Shown: positions 5,904 to 7,770 of the stretch, in pieces
Position numbering within the stretch: the first letter of the stretch is position 1
How the letters are laid out: every line of letters starts with the position of its first letter
NCBI GenBank assembly: GCA_903930085.1
Contig: CAIYXD010000177.1
Span: 1-7,770 of the forward strand
DNA length: 7,770 bases
Direction: 5' to 3'
Origin: an uncultured Flavobacteriia bacterium
GTDB taxonomy: Bacteria > Bacteroidota > Bacteroidia > Flavobacteriales_D > Crocinitomicaceae
The notes under the pieces: model-generated
Database searches by the model: none
The model's input: only the letters and a program-made list of their open reading frames with translations
What the model was told of the DNA's origin: nothing
Program-made: the position numbers and the translations under genes

Positions 5904-7352
5904 ATGATGGATAAGGAGTCTTGGTATCGAACAAAAATTAATTATTATATTCACCACATGAAAATATTCAAATCATTATACACTGTTTTTTGGTACGTTG
6001 TGGCATTTCTGCACATCGGATTAGTATTTTTTATGGAAAGCAACTTGCCTGGATTTGATCCTACAGCATTCAAAATCATTCGTTATCTACTGATTGCTTT
6101 TTTATTCCTTATTGCATTCAAGCGTAAAAAACTTTCCTTATGGATCTTCTCATCGATGATACTAGGTGTGGAAGTAGGTATGGATTTTCCTGCTTTCTCA
6201 TTGGAAATGGAACGTTTTGGGAAGATATTTCTCCGTTTGATTAAAACGCTTGTTGCACCATTAATCTTTGCAACGCTGGTAATTGGTATTGCCGGACATA
6301 GTAATTTAAAACAAGTTGGTCGGATTGGATTAAAAAGCATTCTTTATTTTGAAATCGTAACAACTTTTGCGTTGTTTATAGGTTTGGCTTCTATAAATAT
6401 ATCCCAAGCCGGTGTTGGCGTGAAAGTTGAAGCACGCTCGCAGGACATGGAGAAATCTGCTGAATTAATGAAACAAAAGGAAGAACCAAAAGATCATTTT
6501 GTTGAAATATTCCCAGAAAATATTGCTAAATCGATTGCTGAAAATCAAGTTCTGCAAGTAGTTGTTTTCTCCATACTTTTTGCGATGGGCGTTGCAATGT
6601 TGAAAAATGCGAAACACAAAGAGGTAATGCTCAGTTTTAGTGAAAGTTTAGCGGAGGTAATGTTCAAGTTTACAGATCTTGTAATGTATGTTGCTCCAAT
6701 TGCGGTTTTTGGCGCACTAGCGAGCACGGTTGCAAAGTCTGGGGTTGGAATTTTATATAATTTGATGCAACTAGTTGGTACCTTATATATTGCATTACTA
6801 ATATTTATTTTGGTGATTTTATTACCAATCGCATTACTGGCAAAAATTCCAATTAAAAAGTTTCTTCTAGCAATTGCAGAGCCGGTTTCTATCGCTTTTG
6901 CAACAGCTAGTAGCGAAGCGGCATTGCCGAAAGCGTTGGAAAACATGGAGAATTTTGGGGTTCCGAAGAAAATTGTTGGTTTTGTTATTCCAACTGGTTA
7001 TAGTTTTAATCTGGACGGAACAACGCTTTATTTATCCTTGGCTTCTGTTTTCTTGGCGCAAATGGCAGGAATCAATTTGTCCATCGGGGAACAAATTAGT
7101 ATTTGTTTGGTATTGATGTTAACGAGTAAAGGCGTTGCCGGTGTTCGTGGTGCATCATTTGTAATTCTTGCAGGAACGGTTGTTACAATTGGCGTGGAAC
7201 CGGAACAAGCTAGTGTTATTCTTGCAGTAGATGCATTGATGGACATGGGAAGAACTTCCGTAAACGTTCTCGGAAACTGCCTTGCTTCCGCCGTTATAGC
7301 GCGCAGCGAGAATGAGCTTTTCTCAAAAGAAAAGGATTTATTTATTGGTTAA
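5904..7352 (+). CDS. GltP/DctA-type dicarboxylate or glutamate : cation symporter
   Basis: This is a member of the dicarboxylate/amino acid:cation symporter family, inner-membrane importers that take up glutamate, aspartate or C4-dicarboxylates with H+ or Na+. Signature elements are intact: TM2 FLRLIKTLVAPLIF (109-122), reentrant loop HP1 ASSEAALPKALENME (335-349), TM7 IPTGYSFNLDGTTLY (362-376), HP2 SKGVAGVRGASF (408-419) and TM8 DALMDMGRTSVNVLGN (443-458). R450 of the DMGRT motif is the residue that binds the substrate side-chain carboxylate in homologues, so an acidic substrate is expected. The final Asn458, where Na+-coupled GltPh has Asp, resembles E. coli GltP and DctA and hints at H+ coupling. 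At 482 residues it is about 50 longer than usual: residues 24-43 and 57-73 form two extra hydrophobic segments before canonical TM1 (78-96). Translation could instead begin at Met19 (base 5958). No Shine-Dalgarno sequence decides the start. It converges on uvrA with an 11-base overlap. Confidence 0.93.
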   Translation: MMDKESWYRTKINYYIHHMKIFKSLYTVFWYVVAFLHIGLVFFMESNLPGFDPTAFKIIRYLLIAFLFLIAFKRKKLSLWIFSSMILGVEVGMDFPAFSLEMERFGKIFLRLIKTLVAPLIFATLVIGIAGHSNLKQVGRIGLKSILYFEIVTTFALFIGLASINISQAGVGVKVEARSQDMEKSAELMKQKEEPKDHFVEIFPENIAKSIAENQVLQVVVFSILFAMGVAMLKNAKHKEVMLSFSESLAEVMFKFTDLVMYVAPIAVFGALASTVAKSGVGILYNLMQLVGTLYIALLIFILVILLPIALLAKIPIKKFLLAIAEPVSIAFATASSEAALPKALENMENFGVPKKIVGFVIPTGYSFNLDGTTLYLSLASVFLAQMAGINLSIGEQISICLVLMLTSKGVAGVRGASFVILAGTVVTIGVEPEQASVILAVDALMDMGRTSVNVLGNCLASAVIARSENELFSKEKDLFIG

Positions 7353-7770
7353 GTTTAACCTTCAAAAAATTCCCAGTTGAATTATCGGGTAATTTCACCA
7401 AATATTCTGGTGTACCTGTAAATAAGATATTCCCACCATTTTTTCCGCCTTCCGGACCGATATCAATTATCCAATCGGCACATTTAATCACTTCTGTATT
7501 GTGTTCAATCACGATGATAGAATGTCCAGCATCGATCAAGGAATTAAAGGCAATTATCAATTTGTCGATATCGTGAAAATGCAATCCAGTTGTCGGTTCA
7601 TCAAAGATAAATAGGGTAGAAGGTGCATTTGTCCCCTTTGCTAAAAAGGATGCTAATTTAATGCGTTGCGCTTCACCACCGCTTAAAGTACTCGAAGCTT
7701 GACCAACTTTAAGATAGCCCAAACCAACATTTACAAGCGGTTGAATTTTTTCCACAATTTTTGCTTCTAG
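7342..7770 (-). CDS. uvrA: UvrA excinuclease subunit A, C-terminal 142 residues
   Basis: UvrA is the damage-sensing dimeric ATPase of nucleotide excision repair; it loads UvrB at DNA lesions. Only the C-terminal end is in the window and the frame stays open to base 7770, so the internal GTG at 7755 is not a start. The visible part is from the second ABC ATPase domain. It has the signature LSGGEAQRIKLA (visible residues 29-40), Walker B with its catalytic Glu in LFIFDEPTTGLH (53-64), the H-loop VIEHN (87-91), then ADWIIDIGPEGG (98-109) and TGTPEYL (118-124). These align residue for residue with E. coli UvrA. It ends shortly after the usual FLK near the C-terminus, so nothing is missing at this end. 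Its stop codon lies inside the 3' end of the symporter gene. Confidence 0.97.
   Translation of the reverse strand, partial: LEAKIVEKIQPLVNVGLGYLKVGQASSTLSGGEAQRIKLASFLAKGTNAPSTLFIFDEPTTGLHFHDIDKLIIAFNSLIDAGHSIIVIEHNTEVIKCADWIIDIGPEGGKNGGNILFTGTPEYLVKLPDNSTGNFLKVKLNQ
7347..7360. other. Short palindrome at the convergent symporter/uvrA ends
   Basis: GGTTAA and TTAACC are separated by two bases, over the symporter stop codon and the last codons of uvrA. As RNA it would make a five-pair AT-rich hairpin on either strand. No T-run follows in either direction, so it is not a standard intrinsic terminator. It could be a weak end signal for both genes, or chance. Confidence 0.25.

Noticed and set aside
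6545..6946. 133-codon minus-strand frame inside the symporter gene
   Set aside because: It is antisense to conserved transporter motifs and has no independent support.
1..7770. Mobile element, CRISPR array, tRNA/rRNA, defence or biosynthetic cluster
   Set aside because: I found no transposase, integrase, terminal inverted repeats, regularly spaced repeats, structural RNA or defence-type domain; the genes are ordinary chromosomal ones.

Overview
The window is a stretch of AT-rich bacterial chromosome that reads as ordinary housekeeping DNA from the Bacteroidota, most likely a flavobacteria-like lineage. Four things point there: a transcription terminator Rho carrying a disordered insert of about 200 residues, a small DUF4199-type membrane protein, general absence of Shine-Dalgarno sequences ahead of start codons, and promoter-like sites resembling the TTG / TAnnTTTG consensus of that phylum. 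I see no insertion sequence, prophage, CRISPR array, tRNA or rRNA, and no strong evidence of horizontal transfer. I did not find a new multi-gene system.

Layout. Bases 1-1380 hold two plus-strand genes: the 3' end of an unrecognised gene, overlapping by 29 bases a lipoprotein-type ApbE (FAD:protein FMN transferase). After a 120-base gap comes a second plus-strand pair (1501-3227), a four-helix membrane protein of unknown function joined by an ATGA overlap to mpl, a Mur ligase of peptidoglycan recycling. Bases 3217-5733 are minus-strand: rho is transcribed first, followed by a strong intrinsic terminator at 3790-3827, and only 10 bases later the DUF4199-like gene starts. A divergent intergenic region (5734-5903) separates rho from a plus-strand GltP/DctA-type dicarboxylate or glutamate symporter (5904-7352). 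The symporter runs convergently into the C-terminal end of uvrA, which leaves the window on the minus strand.

The genes do not form one pathway. They cover flavin modification of exported proteins (apbE), cell-wall recycling (mpl), transcription termination (rho), carboxylate or amino-acid uptake (gltP-like) and nucleotide excision repair (uvrA). The points most worth a second look are the repeat-bearing disordered region of Rho, the terminator/promoter arrangement between rho and the DUF4199-like gene, the uncharacterised membrane protein translationally coupled to mpl, the extra N-terminal membrane hairpin on the symporter, and two convergent gene pairs that both overlap by exactly 11 bases.
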